A stretch of 64,000 nucleotides of DNA. Source: Hemibagrus wyckioides. Lineage: Eukaryota > Chordata > Actinopteri > Siluriformes > Bagridae. The notes beneath the pieces were generated by a model. The model saw only the letters and a list, made by a program, of their open reading frames with translations, made no database searches and was not told the DNA's origin. Shown here piece by piece: positions 1-11,417 of the stretch. Both the position numbers and the translations under genes were made by a program. The number at the start of each line of letters is the position of its first letter. Within the stretch, counting starts at the first letter, position 1. The DNA lies in NCBI RefSeq assembly GCF_019097595.1, contig NC_080717.1:22811376-22875375 (forward strand). Reading direction: 5' to 3'.

Positions 1-1499
1 TACACATGACTACTGATCACAAAAGGATGATTACAGTGTGGAAGTTTGCAAATGCAAATGCTTTATAGGGAAAGACAGGGCTCAAATCGGTAAGTAATCG
101 CATGGTAATACTCCTAGACATCTCAAATGAAACCTTGAATGAGTCCTACACTAAAGGCCCCTGTCGTTAAGCAGTTGTTTTAAAGCACACGAGCTCTGCA
201 GCCAGCAAACAGCCATTAGCATAGCGCTAAAACAGTATGAGGAACTCCCACAAGTGTTGTTTCACCAGAATTAAAGGAAGCCGTTATGAATGCTGCAGCA
301 GTACCAAGTCAAAATCACTTTCAGCCAGTCTAAGAGCTTTTACATAACAGATAACCAACCAAAGAAACTAAACCTCTGTGTGTGTGTGTGTGTGGTTGGG
401 GGGGCAGCTGTTTCTCTGTCATTCATAATTCACCGGCTGCACTCTGAATAACAGCCTTTGAGGAATAGTTTGACATCCCAGATGAATAATTAAAAGGTGC
501 CCTTTCCCCCATTAAAAGAGACAGACAGATAGCATTTCCATCGTCTGATTGGCCAGACACCGGTCTCTGAAGGCTGCTGCGGCTTTTCTAAATGCCATGC
601 TGTCAGGAACTACAAATAACAAGTCGATTACACTTTTCATCACGCATGCATTTCATGCCAAAAAACTTTTTTTTTATGAATCGTTATTATTAGTCATTAA
701 GAAGAAGCAGACCATCGCTCAGGGACGGTTTTTATCTTGTCAATTAAATGCAACTTTCTGTCTGGGTCCAGTTTTTTGTTTTTTGTTGTTGTTTTTTTTT
801 ACATATAGGCTGTGTGAGTGTGGAATCTGAAATTGAACATCCACATCTGGGAAGCAGATGTGAGATGCTCCGCGTGCACGAGCAGATCCACGAGTTTCCT
901 TGGCATCAGTGACGCGCAAAGATCGGGGTAAATGTTAATGAGATCAATGAAGTAATGAAGTGCTGCTTTGATTTCGGAAAAAGAGCCCTGCTCCACTGAG
1001 CCCTGTTCTTTTAGTCTGCATCCATTTCCGATCGGACCGGTGGGAGGACGAGCAGCCTTGTACTATTTATAGTCTGGTGAGAAATAATTCAAAGCTATCT
1101 GAGAGAGAGAGAGAGAGAGAGAGAGGAGATCTCGCAAATCTCCGACAGCAGGAGGAATGGCTGAGGAAATCTTTTGTCTGTCTGAGGAAGACTGTGTTAG
1201 ATGATGTTATATAATGTGCTTTGCCTGTCTGGGAATCAGTGCACGAGTAATGGGAATGATCTGAACACGGGACAGGAGGGAAAAGTCAGTCTTTCCATCA
1301 GCGCTTTAAACACATATTAGTGGTTAGTATTATTATTTAAAAAAAAATGCACGCGCATGCTGGTGTAAGGTTTAAGACCAGCGTGTTATTTTGTTATTAC
1401 TTCGCATGTTTCATGAGTTGACATACAACAACAATAATAATAATAAAACCAACACTGACCTTAAGTGTCTTCATTGTGCTCAGAAAGTCCTTCTAGTGC
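1..1499. other. No gene seen
   Basis: AT-rich single-copy-looking DNA with a GT run (378-394), a GA run (about 1101-1124) and A/T homopolymers. Short frames are not supported by any family motif. Confidence 0.5.
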
Positions 1500-1860
1500 G
1501 TAACTCAGCGAGTCGCCTTTAAGTCTTCCTCAAAACCCAAGCATGGCTCTAGAAAAAGTCTAAAGCGCGCGATCGCGACACCCGGTTTATCTTCCCAACT
1601 TGAGTTGCACGCCAGGTGTCCGCGAGGAGCTCCGTGTGTCCGCGTGACGCGGCGCTCGTGTACAGCAGAAGTGTAGCGCGCGCGTTGGCGCATGCCCGCT
1701 TCTATTCCTGCGCTCCCTCGAGACGCTGCGCGCGCACTGCCAAGCAACAGCAACAGCTCCAGCTCCAGCCCCAAAGCACCGACACGATGACGACCTCCGC
1801 CAAGTTTGCGCTTCTTGTTCACGGTGCCGCGCCTCGCTTTCAATTACAAGCGATTGCACT
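1500..1860. promoter_or_regulatory. CpG-rich segment, candidate promoter
   Basis: The only clearly CpG-dense stretch in an otherwise AT-rich window (CGCGCGATCGCGAC, GTGTCCGCGTGACGCGGCGC, GTAGCGCGCGCGTTGGCGCA). On the minus strand it is followed at 1474 by an ATG (ATGAAGACACTTAAG) and a GTCAGT donor at 1454-1459, with an in-frame stop upstream. This would fit a first exon of a leftward gene outside the window. No protein similarity supports it. Confidence 0.4.
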
Positions 1861-1973
1861 ATCACGGTTTCAAATCCACAAAAACACAATAGGATGCTAT
1901 TATTAAACGGTATTATTGCCTGTCAGGAAAAAATGGGAAAATCCCAGGAGAAATGGGATTCCCAGAGCGCAAC

Positions 1974-2105
1974 ATTTACTGCATTTGGCAGACGCCCTTA
2001 TACAGAGCGAAATACATTTATTATATAGAAACTGAGCAATTGAGGGTTAAGGGCCTTGCTCAGGGGCCCAGCAGTGGCAGCTTGGTGGACCTGGTAGTCA
2101 AACTC
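1974..2105 (-). repeat. SINE fragment (same family as 6536-6700, reverse)
   Basis: The reverse strand reads GAGTTTGACTACCAGGTCCA, then a GGCCCTTAACCCTCAATTG block and ends in CGTCTGCCAAATGC. This is the body and 3' part of the SINE seen at 6.5 kb; the tRNA-like head is missing. Confidence 0.65.
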
Positions 2106-2416
2106 AGGGGCAGACTTAACCAATAAGCGAGGTAAGCAGCCGCTTAGGGCCCCGGGGAATTAGGGGGCCTGACCAATACCAAGACGCCTTTATAAATCAT
2201 ACAGTACTTATTACTTTTCTATAATATATTGTATGGGCTGTCTTTAACGTTATTATTACATCTTTTCAAATGCTTCTTTTAAAATAAATAAATAAAAACC
2301 CGAGTGTTAAACAATCTGCAAACAATCTGCACAGCCTGTATAGGATCATCCATTTCCATTACTGGAACAAACAAAGGAGAAATCATTGCTCAAGATCTAC
2401 ATACGATGTCTTAGTA

Positions 2417-2602
2417 AGTATTCACTTCCCTTGAACTTTTCCACATTTTCTAGTGATACAGCTATGATCACAACAGCTTTATTTGTAGATAAATTTGCTA
2501 ACATTTATGGGCCGTTATGTGTAAATTCATAACATTTAATTCCAATAAAATCCATATTGATTCCTGATGTTGGTGTGGAAGAGTTCAGAAGGGGTGAATA
2601 CT
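2417..2602. mobile_element. 186-bp MITE-like element with TA duplication
   Basis: Ends AGTATTCACTTCCCTTGAAC and, inverted at the other side, AGTATTCACCCCTTCTGAAC, about 30 bp with mismatches, flanked by TA (2415-2416, 2603-2604). The interior has no coding capacity. Structure and target site point to a Tc1/mariner-type miniature element. Confidence 0.72.
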
Positions 2603-2929
2603 TATGCACCATACTGTCGATTCCAGAAAGACAGAAGGGGGGTTGAGGAAAGATCAGTAGGTCAGTATAGATGGAAGGATGGGTGGAGAAATGAATTAAA
2701 GAAAGAAGAAAAAGAAATAATGGGATATGAAAGAGAATGGAAGAAAAGGCAAGAAGCACACTTGGACTGGGGATGGTCCAGGCCGCTGGATATAATGGAG
2801 GTATTAAGAAGAGATAAAGAAGTAAGGATAGAAAGAAATTTAGAAAGAGAAATGTTTCAAAATCATTAAGCAATTTCCAGCATAATATTCAAACACTTAA
2901 TCTATCACTCTCATTAAGTACTTTATCCT

Positions 2930-3130
2930 GGTCAAGACTGTAGTGGATCTGGAGTGGATATAGGAAACACTGGACATAAAGCAACAGTCCATCGTAGGGT
3001 AACATTCACATGCTCACTCACACCTAGGGGCAATTTATCTTAGACAATGCACCAGAAACCCAGTTCAGATAGTAACCAGACCTCAAGGTCAAACTTGGAG
3101 CCGCCCTGGAGCTGTGAGGCACCAACACCA
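2930..3130. repeat. L2/SINE tail-type repeat
   Basis: Contains ACTTTATCCTGGTCAAGACT, CATCGTAGGGTAACATTCAC and ACACCTAGGGGCAATTTATC, the layout of the shared L2-SINE 3' region of fish. Similar tails lie at about 3780-4030, 6746-6960, 9330-9440, 10255-10500, 41570-41800 and 60615-60860. Confidence 0.5.
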
Positions 3131-3199
3131 CACCACCATGCTCCACACCCATCCAGATCATTCCAACTCAGTCAGATATTATGGAAAACAAATGATATT

Positions 3200-4545
3200 C
3201 AGTATAAATGCGTCCTACATTCATAAAACAAGGCTTCAGAAATCAAATAATCTCCGAGCGCAGACGAAAAACCGTAGAGCTAACATGTAATGCAGTTAGC
3301 ATTAACCAAAAATACAGTGTATGGAGCAAGCTTATCATCTGCATACGAAATAATTTGACAACCGCTATCCCCCGACATGTTAATGAGGAGCACCCCGGCA
3401 AAATTTCTGGCTCTGAGATGCAATTAGAATGAGGCACTCGGGTGGAGTGCTTCACACCCATCCTGAAAAAGGATCTGAACAGGATATTTAAACTCCCTTA
3501 AGTGCCAGCAAATTATTCAGTTATTCATCTAAACACATTATTCTAATTCAATAGCTACAGGAAAGTTATGTAGTTATGAGCAGGCCACTTTCTAGGGATA
3601 AGCAGTATAAATAGTTGCTCAGGGCCTGTGAGCTATCAAGGAAGTCGATGAGAACGCAAGGGAGCCAAACAGTATGTTGATGAAAGCCACCAGATATTCA
3701 GAACTCAGGTATCTCATGAGTTTTGATTGAAATAATTATTTTTTTTTTAAGATTATTAAGTCTCTCTGGGTGTGTGGAGCTTCACAGGTTCTCTCTGTGT
3801 TTATGTTGGCTGCCTCCGGGTTCTCCTGTTTCCACCCCAGACAAAAAAGTAGCAGGTAGGAGGATTTGCTAAGATAAATTTTCCCTTCATGTGATATAGT
3901 GTGTATGATGCCCGGTGTCCCATCCGGGTTATGAATAAGAGTCACAGTATATTCGTATACTCTACAAAAAGGGAAATACTGCATTGTGATGACAGATGAA
4001 TCTGCACTGATGACCGTCTTTCTCACCACACATCCTGATTCAGATATTCACAACGTTCCCCATGTCATAAATTAGTCTTGCTCAACATGATTTTTAAAAA
4101 AAAAATTTTGTTCCAGCGCTGAAAATAATGACAACTTTATCGAAGGTATTATATTTGTTATAGTGTTCTTATTGTTGTTAGCCTCTTTGACAGGCCACAA
4201 AACTCACAAGCAAGTAGGCTTATAAATCGTGTCCGCTTGGACCTAATGTGTTTTATGAGTGGAAAATTCAGGAATAAAAAGCTCTACAGCTTCAATAAAT
4301 AGCCATATTATCATTGTACATATCACTCAGTTGCTGTCTATGTAATGCAAGTTTATTGATATATCCAGAGAAAGCGCTGAGGTACCTTTGATAAAAAGTT
4401 TAGGAACTCATAATGACATACAAAAGCATTATATATTTTCCGCGCCTATGGTGAGTTTGCCGACCCTGATGCATTTGAGCTCAGAAGATCCTCAACAGGC
4501 AGGATGACCACAAGTTTTTTGTACTTCCCCTAAAAGTCATTAGCT
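3200..4545. other. No gene seen
   Basis: 3200-3480 is low-repeat sequence with homeodomain-like TAAT/ATTA motifs. 3780-4030 is a degraded L2/SINE tail. The rest is AT-rich without recognisable features. Confidence 0.45.
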
Positions 4546-4770
4546 CAAGCAGTACAATAGGACTAAATCACCTCCTCATATCAGTCTTCCCACCTCTAAA
4601 CGTCACGGTTCCCTTTTTACAGATGACATCTTGTTGCACTTATCAGAGATATCATCCTCTGCCTCTCAATGGCTTAAAATATTTAACAACTTCAGATACC
4701 GAAGTGGATATAAAATTACTAAGACAAAGTGCATTCTAATGCCCTTGGCAGAATCCGGTAAGCATGCCTG
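4546..4770 (+). mobile_element. L1-type LINE reverse transcriptase fragment
   Basis: Translates as an RT active-site block and the sequence after it: FTDDILLHLSEISSS, then FNNFRYRSGYKITKTKCILM. FTDD stands where L1 elements have YADD, and the following S-GYKIN-type motif is L1-like. It is a short, dead fragment; borders are approximate. Confidence 0.6.
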
Positions 4771-5009
4771 CGTAATTCCCGTTAGCACTGATTTTATCCA
4801 AGAATACAGATTAAACCCTCACTCCAGTCACTCTGTAGATCAGTCAGGACCTACAGGGACGTGGTTCTCTGCACAGACGGGGAATATATAATTTATGGCT
4901 TCCAAGTTTTCCATATTATTCTGAATAAATTCACTTTCTCTTAACAAAACACTTGTTAGGGAAGTTGCTTTCACGCTATCAAAGAATTGACCTGAAACGA
5001 GAAAACAAG

Positions 5010-5278
5010 CAGTGGCTTAGTGGTTACTGTGTATTGCTTCACATCTGTAGGGTTGGGGGTTCAATTCCCACCTCTGCCGTGTATGCAGTTCTCCCTGCGC
5101 CATGGGAGTTTCCTCCCCCAGTCCAAAGACATGTGTTAAAGATTGGCATCCATAGTGTGAGATTGTGACCTGTGATAATGCCGTGCCTGTCCATGGTGTA
5201 TTCTCCCTTGTGCCCTGAATCTCCTGGAATAGGCTCTAGGTTCCCTGTAACCCAGCAGGTATAAGAGAATGGATAGAT
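5010..5278 (+). repeat. tRNA-derived SINE with L2-type tail
   Basis: The head contains A-box-like GTGGCTTAGTGGTTACTG and B-box-like GGTTCAATTCC, then a tail resembling CCAGTCCAAAGACATG...CCCTGTAACCC found on many fish SINEs and L2 LINEs. The tRNA-like part is not a gene: no proper cloverleaf or anticodon arm was seen. Confidence 0.7.
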
Positions 5279-5284
5279 GGACCA

Positions 5285-5560
5285 AGTCAAGTTAAGAAGC
5301 TTTTATTGTCATTTCAACCATATGTAGCTGACGCAGTACATAGTGAGATGAAACATTTCTCCAGGACCATGGTGCTACATGAAACAACACAGAGCTAAGG
5401 ACTAAAAGTAAGTTGTCCTACCCACATAAAGTGCACTGTGAGCAAACAGGGCAAGACAAAAGACAGTACAGACGGACAAAACACTACAGGACAGATACAC
5501 AAAGTAGCCCAGACCAGTGTATATTCTGTGTATATCGTGCGAAAATAAGAAACAAACAGG
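5285..5560. repeat. Dispersed repeat (AAGCTTTTATTGTCATTTCA type)
   Basis: A sequence type found repeatedly in otophysan genomes (CAACCATATGTAGCTGACGC, CCAGGACCATGGTGCTACAT, GCAAGACAAAAGACAGTACA). No coding capacity. Class uncertain; likely the 3' end of a retroelement. Confidence 0.5.
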
Positions 5561-5799
5561 GTTCTTCTAGAGTAAATATATCTAGATTCATGTAATAGCA
5601 TGGATGGATCGAAGGATAAAAAAACCAAGCTGAAAACTTTACAAAGACACACGCTACAAATGAGGATTTGTAGTTGCGACAAATTCTGGAGGAATAAAGT
5701 CTTCGTGAGGATTTTACTAGTTATATCAATGCAAAGTACAGTGCATCGGTAACAAGATCTACCGTGTAGCAAGAAACCTGAAGTTTATAGGCTTAGCTG

Positions 5800-6530
5800 C
5801 CACATTTATATTAAAAATCTCCAGTTTCTTTAATAAGACAAACTATTTGTCTGTAAGGCCTGGCCAGTGTACACAGCTACATTGATAATAGCATCAATCA
5901 TGAAGATGTAGAAGCATTGCCGTGCCTCAGTGTCTCCCAGGACATTCTTGCTTTCTGTATTTAAGACTGAGATGTGCATTACATGCTTATAGGGTACTGC
6001 GGGACTCGGAGATCGACTGTCACACTCTAATGAACTGATTGAAGTTCACAAGCGCATGTGGAGCTGTTTCTTTGATTTACAATAAATTACTCTCGGATTC
6101 CTCCCACACATTCACACCGACTGTGAGATGGGACGGAGTATTTATTATTCCGACAAACCCAGGATTAACAATGGGAAGGACTTTCCAACATTGGCATTTT
6201 TAAAAATCTTATTCATAATCATGATTAAACTTGTCCACAAGATTGCGAGTTAATATTTGAAATGATTAATTTCTAGTCTAGTATTAATAACTAGTCTTAG
6301 CCAAATAAGACTGACTAACTGTCCGTCCACACTGATGGAGCCAAGGTATGAAGGTCAACACTTTTTGATTATTCCTTACTTTAAGAATTCCCAAATAGAC
6401 TCAGTACTAGTTTTAAAGATGAGCAGAGACATAAGATGATCTCAGTACAGCATATATATGTTTAAATGCTAAAATAATATTGCATATTTTGTCTTGAAAG
6501 AAGAAGTGGACTCAGAGCAGAGTGCTGATT
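5800..6530. other. No gene seen
   Basis: AT-rich sequence without tandem repeats or motifs that I recognise. Confidence 0.4.
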
Positions 6531-6535
6531 CACCA

Positions 6536-6700
6536 ATGTGGTAGCTTAGTGGTCAAGGTGTTGGCTTACTGATCAGAAGGTTGGGAGTTTGACTACCAGG
6601 TCCACTGCTGGGCTACTGACCAAGGCCTTTAACCCTCAGTTGTATAAAATGAGATAAATGTAAGTCATTCTGGATAAAGGAGTCAATGATGCATAATATG
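6536..6700 (+). repeat. tRNA-derived SINE
   Basis: A-box-like GTAGCTTAGTGGTCAAGG and B-box-like GGGAGTTTGACTACC, then CTTTAACCCTCAGTTGTATA and a TCATTCTGGATAAAGGAGTC tail. Related 3' material continues at 6746-6960. Confidence 0.7.
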
Positions 6701-7020
6701 AAATATGATAAAACATTTGTAAAAGCATGATCTTTATAGGTTTTGCATGTTCTTCTTGTGTTCTGTGGGTTTCTTTAGGATTCTCCTGTTTCATCCAGTA
6801 GGAGGATTGGTCATGCTAAAATTCCTCATGGGTAAAGGCTCGGTATCATCCAATGGACTGGTGTCCTAATGGATTGGTGTGAATTCTCCAGCTTTCCACT
6901 CAGTGTTCCCAGGACAGATTCTGGATCTTCTGTGGCCAAGTGAAAGCACTTAAGTAAACGAAATGGAAACGTCTCTCATGGTTGAGCCCCATATCCCTCC
7001 TCTACAAGCAATTACATATC

Positions 7021-7399
7021 AGAACAAGTGCATTAAATTTTAATTCATTAATTTTTTTTTTTTTTTTTTACGTTTTAGACAAAACTACAGTCAGAGCTGC
7101 TGCCAAACAAACGGAATCAACACCTTCTAGCCAATCAGAATTGAGAAATATTTGATTTGACATTCTCACAAATGTCCTCTAAGTGTAAAAAGAGAAAACG
7201 CTTGTTTTAAGTGGAGGCCGAAGCAAAATAACGGTGTATTGATTGATTTCGTGATTCATGCACTTGCACTATCCCTCGAGAGATCGCATCAGTTTTCCAC
7301 TGACATAAAGACTGGGAGTCGGATGATCTGGATTTTATTGAGTTTTCCTTTAAGGTGGTTATTTTCTTTGTTTATGAAGTATATACAGTATTGTTATAC

Positions 7400-7432
<33 letters not shown>

Positions 7433-7462
7433 GTTATTATTATTATTAGTAGTAGTAGTATC

Positions 7463-7532
<70 letters not shown>

Positions 7533-8300
7533 CTAGTAAACTGATTAAAAGCCACTCCATAAGAAGCGTGAGCTCACCGTGGTAGCAGGTGAAAATATCA
7601 TGTAATCTTATAGCATTACAATAAGGCAAATATTTGATTATTACATGAAGATAAACTGGTTCTAATCTAATCTAAGAAAAACAAAATTTTAAGCTTCAAA
7701 ACATTTCTTTGATTCCCTGAAACTCAAGAAATATAAGATCTGTTTATCCATATTCCACATATTAATACTTGCTCAGATCATTTTACATGTATTGCATGGG
7801 AATTAAATGATTATTTAGTGTTCATGTGACTTTTTTGCACTTGTTAACAAAATGGCTCTCATGTAAAACTAAAAACAGCCACTAAAACATGTCTCGACTC
7901 GAATAATTAAAATTTAAGGTCAGGGAAAAAACTCTCATTATATTTTGGCAGATGTATTCGTTTGTCTCTGTTGTTTTGTTTTTCAATCTATTATCATTAT
8001 AAAAGCTAAAGCAAATGAACCAAATGAATGAAAAGGAAGCAGGATCTCACTGAGCAGGGTCATAAACATAGATCTGCCTGCTGGGACGTTGTTTTTATTT
8101 ATTTTTTAAAGAGAAATGATAAGGATGGCGCATGACAGCATCTCCCAGGCGTGCAGCAAACACAACATCGCGCTCTGCTGGTGGTCTGGGCCTCATTCTG
8201 CAGCACACAAGCAGCACTGTCTCAGTGAGATCTTTGCAGTGGGACCTTGAAGACATCAACACATGGTCACTGGAGTGTTGTGTGTTTAGTCTGAATTCAG
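7021..8300. other. No gene seen; dispersed repeat and TTA/TAA array
   Basis: 7070-7155 contains AACACCTTCTAGCCAATCAG, a dispersed repeat seen also near 46.9, 55.05 and 63.66 kb. 7403-7531 is a TTA/TAA microsatellite that inverts strand. The remainder to 8300 has no recognised feature. Confidence 0.5.
7403..7531. repeat. Self-complementary (TTA)n/(TAA)n microsatellite
   Basis: ATT repeats, then TAGTAGTAGTATC, then AAT repeats, then ATT repeats again. The adjacent complementary runs could extrude as a hairpin. The Ile- and Leu-only frames across it are artefacts. Confidence 0.9.
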
Positions 8301-8309
8301 CAGCACATT

Positions 8310-8310
<1 letters not shown>

Positions 8311-8352
<42 letters not shown>

Positions 8353-8447
8353 GTCTCTCTCTTCTTTCTCCTCTCTCTCTCTCTCTCTCTCGTTCTCTCT
8401 CTCCTTTCTCCTCTCTCTCTCTCTCTCCTTCTCACTCTCCTTTCTCA

Positions 8448-8485
<38 letters not shown>

Positions 8486-8512
8486 TCTCACTCTCTCCTC
8501 TCTCTCTCTCTC

Positions 8513-8575
<63 letters not shown>

Positions 8576-8577
8576 TC

Positions 8578-8660
<83 letters not shown>

Positions 8661-8692
8661 TCCTCTCTCCTCTCTCTCTCTCTCTCTCTCTG
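8311..8692. repeat. (CT)n array
   Basis: About 380 bp of CT dinucleotides with scattered TTCTCC, TCACTC and TTCCTCC interruptions; Ser/Leu or Arg/Glu frames are artefacts. Confidence 0.95.
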
Positions 8693-8699
8693 TAGGATT

Positions 8700-9505
8700 A
8701 CACCATGATCATCAGAAGTAAATGTTTTCATGTAGCACAGACATCACCTTATTTTTCTGTATGTGTGTGTCTTTATATGAGAGGTCTCAGTTGGACCATC
8801 TGTTAGGATATATTCCCCAGTTCCAGTTCTCAGGGTGACTCAGCCTCAGGCACACGTCACAATCCTCACCAGAGACTTGATCTCCCATGCAGCTGAAACA
8901 CCGCACCTCCTACTGCAACCCCAGCACACGGATATCAGCAAGCGTTTTTTTAAGAAAAAAAAAAATCATGTACTGTTTAAATTGGGTGCATTGTTTGTTT
9001 AATGAACGACAATCCTGCAGAGATCAGACTATAGTTTCCACATAAAGACGAAAAGAAAATCAATAGGTTGCCAGAAGCCCTGGCCCTAACCCCAACCACC
9101 TCCTCAAAAACAAGCGAGTGTGTATTTTTGCATTAGAGGAACTGCCTTGATTGAATCATATGAATGAGTCACATGAAAGAATCAGAATGCTATTCTTACT
9201 CGTTCTCCCAAACAGATCTTCAGTTACTGAATAAAATGAATGTTGGTAGGAATATGAACATGCACAGGGAGAAGACTGGCTGAAATGATATTGCACTTAA
9301 GTGTGAAGAGGTGCATGAATGTGGGACAAGAAATGGAACGGCATCCCATCCAGGGTGTTGGATTTCGACCTGACAGGAAGTGTTTCTGGATCCACTACAA
9401 CCCTGTTACTGGAGATGAAACAATGAGTAAACGAATAAATGAATGAATGATTGACTAGATGAATGAACAAATTTGTTCAACTTTAATCATATAATACATG
9501 GCATA
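8700..9505. other. No gene seen
   Basis: Unremarkable sequence with one degraded L2/SINE tail (about 9330-9440) and a short GAAT run. Confidence 0.4.
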
Positions 9506-10039
9506 CACTGATCAGGCATAACAATATGACCACCTGCCTAATATTGTGCTGGCCCCACTTTTGCTGCCCTGACCCGTCATGCACTGTGTTTTCTGACCCC
9601 TTTCTATCAGAACCAGCATTAACTTCTTCAGCAATTTCAGCAACAGTAGCTCATCTGTTGGATCGGATCACACGGGCCAGCCTTCTCTACCCATCAAAGA
9701 GCCTTGACCGCCCATGACCCTGTCGCCGGTTCACTACTGTTCCTTCCTTGGACCACTTTTGATAGATACTGACCACTGCAGACCGGGAACACGCCACAAG
9801 AGCTGCAGTTTTGGAGATGCTCCGATCCAGTCGTCTAGCCATCACAATTTGGCCCTTCATCAAACTCACTCAAATCCTTACACTTGTCCATTTTTCCTGC
9901 TTCTAACACATCAACTTTGAGGACAAAATGTTCACTTGCTGCCTAATATATCCCACCCACTAACAGGTGCCATGATGAGGAGATAATCAGTCTCATTCAC
10001 GTCACCTCTCAGTGGTCATAATGTTATGCCTGATCGGTG
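9506..10039 (-). mobile_element. Short Tc1-derived element, copy 1
   Basis: 534 bp with inverted ends CACTGATCAGGCATAAC and its complement (here ending GATCGGTG), flanked by TA. The minus strand encodes only the N-terminal helix-turn-helix of a Tc1 transposase ([20 protein letters not shown], then [20 protein letters not shown] and RRQGHGRSR); the DDE domain is deleted. It must be mobilised in trans by a full-length relative that is not in this window. Confidence 0.9.
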
Positions 10040-10254
10040 TATCATTTCAATTCAATTCATTTTCCATTCCTAGAAACACTCGATTAAAAGCAGGAACACA
10101 GCATGGATGGGTCACATATAGAAGCAAAACCCACACACGAGGACTTGTTACATTACCAGATAATGTCCAGTGATAATGATAATTACAATTTAAAAGGTGA
10201 AATAGAAGATTAAAAGCGTAATTTATGCTGAGATTTACAGAGAGCCACCTCCAT

Positions 10255-10379
10255 GAATATTCTACACTGCTTATCCTATGCTGGGTCACGGAAAGCCGGG
10301 AGCTTATCCTCTATCCCAGGAGACTCAAGGCACGAGGTGGGGGAAACCTTGTACAGGGTACCAACCTCACAGAGTACAA

Positions 10380-10419
<40 letters not shown>

Positions 10420-10500
10420 GTTCACACACTACGGATGCCAGTCAGTCTACACTGCATGTCTTTGGACCAGGGAAGAAAACTGGAGCACGAGGACAACATA
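10255..10500. repeat. L2/SINE tail-type repeat with CA run
   Basis: ACTGCTTATCCTATGCTGGG, then a CA run at 10381-10417 and CTGCATGTCTTTGGACCAGG. Not coding. Confidence 0.5.
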
Positions 10501-11219
10501 CCCCCTAGATACACACTACAGTGCAAAAGGCACCCTAATTTGATTACTTTAGATATATTTTATGATTATTGGGTCAGAAAAAAAAACAAGAATATATTCC
10601 AAACATTAGACAGAGATAATAGAAACGATAGATAAAATAATATGAGTAAGGATTATGTAACAAACCACTTTTCAGACAAAAACTATAATGAAGGCTGTCA
10701 GGTTTTACCTGCAGAAACAGAAGCGTGTGTGACAGCCAGAGTCTCCAGAAGAACTGCAACAGATTCTCAGCGATTGCTCAGTAAAACGTAGCGAGCGCTT
10801 TATAAAATGTACCTGAGACCACTCGTGCATTTTAACACGCAGAGGGCTGTCACATCAAATACTGACTCTGATTTTGTTCTATTTACTTCTTCTTATAGTA
10901 TAACATTTGTATCATGTAGAAACATTTCACTTGATTATTTACTGGTGGCATCTTCGCTTTTAGTGTTAAAAAACTATTTATTGGAAACACTATACGGGAA
11001 TCTTCAGATGATCAGTGTTGATATCAAGAAATGCTAATCTTCTGGCCAAAGATAATTGATCATTACTGATGATGAGAATAAATTTGATCGCAGATAAAAA
11101 TGCAAAAATTCTAGCATCTTTGATTCAGTGCAAAAAGATGTAGCTCCTACTCAGACTCCCTTCCGCATACTTATTGTGCAAAACTGAGAAAGAAATGCAA
11201 AACAGAGGGCAGAGAACCT

Positions 11220-11254
<35 letters not shown>

Positions 11255-11417
11255 GCTGGGAGTATGTGTATGTATGTGAATGTAGATACGGATGCCTGTG
11301 GAATATTACATGGCGTGGAGGTATACGCTGCAATCAAGGACACGACGGTGGATTATTGATGGAGTCAGTGAGGACTCTGCTGCATGTTCTGCATAATGTT
11401 CATATTTCTGAGAGATA
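10500..11417. other. No gene seen
   Basis: AT-rich, with a GT run at 11222-11252. No recognised feature up to the Tc1 element. Confidence 0.4.

Noticed and set aside
799..996. 65-codon minus-strand frame near the CpG-rich segment
   Set aside because: No family motif or splice support; could not be tied to the candidate first exon at 1460-1474.
2505..2873. Overlapping frames of 100-122 codons on both strands
   Set aside because: They cover the MITE end and a purine-rich stretch; no recognisable motif on either strand.
5010..5080. Possible tRNA gene
   Set aside because: A- and B-box-like motifs belong to a SINE head; no intact cloverleaf.
8132..8731. Ser/Leu- and Arg/Glu-repeat frames
   Set aside because: Produced by the CT array; no complex sequence.
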